This document shows, piece by piece, positions 62,781-64,000 of a stretch of 64,000 bases of DNA. The notes under the pieces are model-generated. The model was not told the origin of the DNA. It ran no database searches and was given only the letters and a program-made list of their open reading frames with translations. The translations under genes and the position numbers were made by a program. The stretch comes from Nocardia brasiliensis (lineage in GTDB: Bacteria; Actinomycetota; Actinomycetes; Mycobacteriales; Mycobacteriaceae). The stretch lies in NCBI RefSeq assembly GCF_011801125.1, contig NZ_CP046171.1, forward strand, positions 1,054,001 through 1,118,000, read 5' to 3'. Each line of letters opens with the position of its first letter. Position 1 is the stretch's first letter.

Positions 62781-63982
62781 CGGGCATTCACCAGGATTGC
62801 GTACTGCGCGGATATCCGCTGCTGCGCGTCCAGCAGTTGATGCGACCAGGCGAATGCGGCATAGCGGCCGTGGGACACCGAACAATAGAAGCGGACCGCG
62901 ATGGTCTGGGAACCGATGTATTCCTTGCAGCCGGCCACCGGCAGATTCTGCGGCGAGTCGGCGCTCTTGAAGCTCTTGGTGAGTCGTCCGCGATCGGCAC
63001 GGAATTTCGCGGCCGCGGCGGCGTCGCGGGCCCGATAGACGTTGGTGGCGTCGCTGGCGAACCGATCCACGCCTGCCTCCTCGATCAGCCTGCGGTCGTC
63101 GTCCGGATCGGTGGTGAAGTGCAGTGCGGCATGGCCGTTGTACGCGCCCGGCGGATCGATCCAGGAGTCCTCGCGCGGCCGCGGCAGGGTGCGGCTCAGC
63201 ATGCCGTCGTAGTCGATCGGCTGATTCATCAGCTGGTCGGCCGGGGTCGGGGTGAACTTGCCGATCGCAGGGACGATCGTGTCGAGACTCCGCTCGACCA
63301 GTGCGAAGAGCGCGGGCAGATCGACCTTCTCCAGGAAGATCTTCTGGTAGTCGTAGATCCAGGTGTAGACGACTAACTTGCCGGTGGCGAACCAGGATCC
63401 GATCGACTGCTGGGTCGGCTGCCAATGCGCGCGCGCCGCGGGATATTTCGGAATCTGTACCCGCTCGTTCGGCGGTGCGGCCTCGAAATCCACCCGCTCC
63501 AGCGCCTCGGCCGCGGCCGCCGCGCGCTGCTCGTCGGGGAAGATCATCACCGCGTTGAACAGATCCCGGCCCAGATTGCGCACGTCGGTACTGCCATTGC
63601 TGAGAAATCCGGCGACGAAATCCGGGGCTGCCTCGGCGAAACGATCGATGCTCATGATTTTGCCGAGCGAATTGCGCGGGTCGATGAAAACCGTCGAGAC
63701 CGACGGATTGCCCTCCCGGAACGCGGGGTCGATATCCGAGGCGACGGGCACGAAGTTTCCGAGCCGTTCGGCTTCGATGAAGCGGGCCTGATCGAGGTTC
63801 TTCACCTGCCCCACTTCGCGCGGTTCGGTGGGATAGCTGCCGACGTCCAGGCTCGCCACGTCGATCACCGGATCCGCGGTGACCTGCGGTGATGTATCGC
63901 ACGCCGCGGCAAGCGCGAGTGTGCCCGCAATGATCAAGGCACCCGCGGTGCGCGCAGGCATCGATCTCACGCCGAACTGCAA
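62777..63982 (-). CDS. Lipoprotein, DUF7373-like (401 aa, paralogue)
   Basis: The TTG start at 63982 has GGGAGG 6 bases upstream; GTG at 63970 or ATG at 63961 are alternatives. Signal peptide with lipobox LAAAC. The mature part parallels its neighbour: LDVGSYPTEPREVG, FNAVMIFPDEQRAAA, RAHWQP, and C-terminal AFAWSHQLLDAQQRISAQY. The two overlap by four bases, so they are coupled and probably arose by tandem duplication. The extreme start lies 18 bp from the window edge; the true start could differ. Function unknown. Confidence 0.75.
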   Translation of the reverse strand: MQFGVRSMPARTAGALIIAGTLALAAACDTSPQVTADPVIDVASLDVGSYPTEPREVGQVKNLDQARFIEAERLGNFVPVASDIDPAFREGNPSVSTVFIDPRNSLGKIMSIDRFAEAAPDFVAGFLSNGSTDVRNLGRDLFNAVMIFPDEQRAAAAAEALERVDFEAAPPNERVQIPKYPAARAHWQPTQQSIGSWFATGKLVVYTWIYDYQKIFLEKVDLPALFALVERSLDTIVPAIGKFTPTPADQLMNQPIDYDGMLSRTLPRPREDSWIDPPGAYNGHAALHFTTDPDDDRRLIEEAGVDRFASDATNVYRARDAAAAAKFRADRGRLTKSFKSADSPQNLPVAGCKEYIGSQTIAVRFYCSVSHGRYAAFAWSHQLLDAQQRISAQYAILVNAR

Positions 63983-64000
63983 ACCGGCCCTCCCCGTACT

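Overview
This 64 kb window is GC-rich chromosomal DNA from a mycolic-acid actinomycete, most likely Nocardia or a close relative (order Mycobacteriales). The evidence is two type VII secretion (T7SS/ESX) loci with EspG, PE/PPE-like, EspC-like and EspI-like proteins, a DUF4254 protein, DUF7373-type lipoproteins, and an actinobacterial infA-rpmJ-rpsM-rpsK-rpsD-rpoA-rplQ-truA block. I saw no tRNA, rRNA, insertion sequence, phage gene or CRISPR array.

Layout. (1) 1-12.1 kb: ESX accessory and substrate genes. A very large effector-like protein is cut by the left edge. Two small unknown genes follow, then a WXG-like/collagen-like/Gln-rich protein and two groups each containing an EspG-type chaperone, with YbaB-like proteins, an EspC-like protein, an EspA-like candidate and a PE/PPE-like pair. 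(2) 12.1-25.5 kb: a WXG100 pair and a full secretion core (EccE, EccB, EccA, EccD, MycP, EccC). (3) 25.6-31.3 kb: a GNAT enzyme and GntR regulator, a DUF4254 protein, and a long proline-rich MinD/ParA-type ATPase like EspI. (4) 31.7-36.8 kb: the ribosomal protein and RNA polymerase alpha operon, then truA. (5) 36.8-46.7 kb: metabolic and sensory genes. These are an F420-type oxidoreductase, an MHS-family organic acid permease, a response regulator/histidine kinase/TAXI-lipoprotein operon, CsoR, MTA phosphorylase, an NAD-dependent epimerase, an Rv3651-like protein and an FMN reductase. (6) 46.7-59.5 kb: a second, compact ESX locus (EccE, EccB, MycP, EccD, EccC, a TIGR03931-type protein, two WXG100 proteins). 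Its gene content and its place downstream of truA match mycobacterial ESX-4, but it also carries eccE. (7) 59.9-64 kb: a transmembrane Ser/Thr kinase and two overlapping lipoprotein genes.

How it works together. In each ESX locus EccB, EccC, EccD and EccE would form the inner-membrane channel and MycP the periplasmic protease. EccC ATPase domains would drive export of WXG100 dimers. Only the first locus has EccA, EspG chaperones and PE/PPE/Esp-type substrates. The second is a bare ESX-4-type core. A good match to an ECF (SigM-type) promoter lies upstream of its WXG100 pair. Region 5 contains a sensory unit in which a TAXI substrate-binding lipoprotein lacks TRAP membrane subunits and is encoded with a two-component system, next to an MHS permease.

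Functions are assigned from protein motifs and family resemblance read by eye. No database search was run, so ESX-type assignments, effector and immunity roles and promoters are inference.
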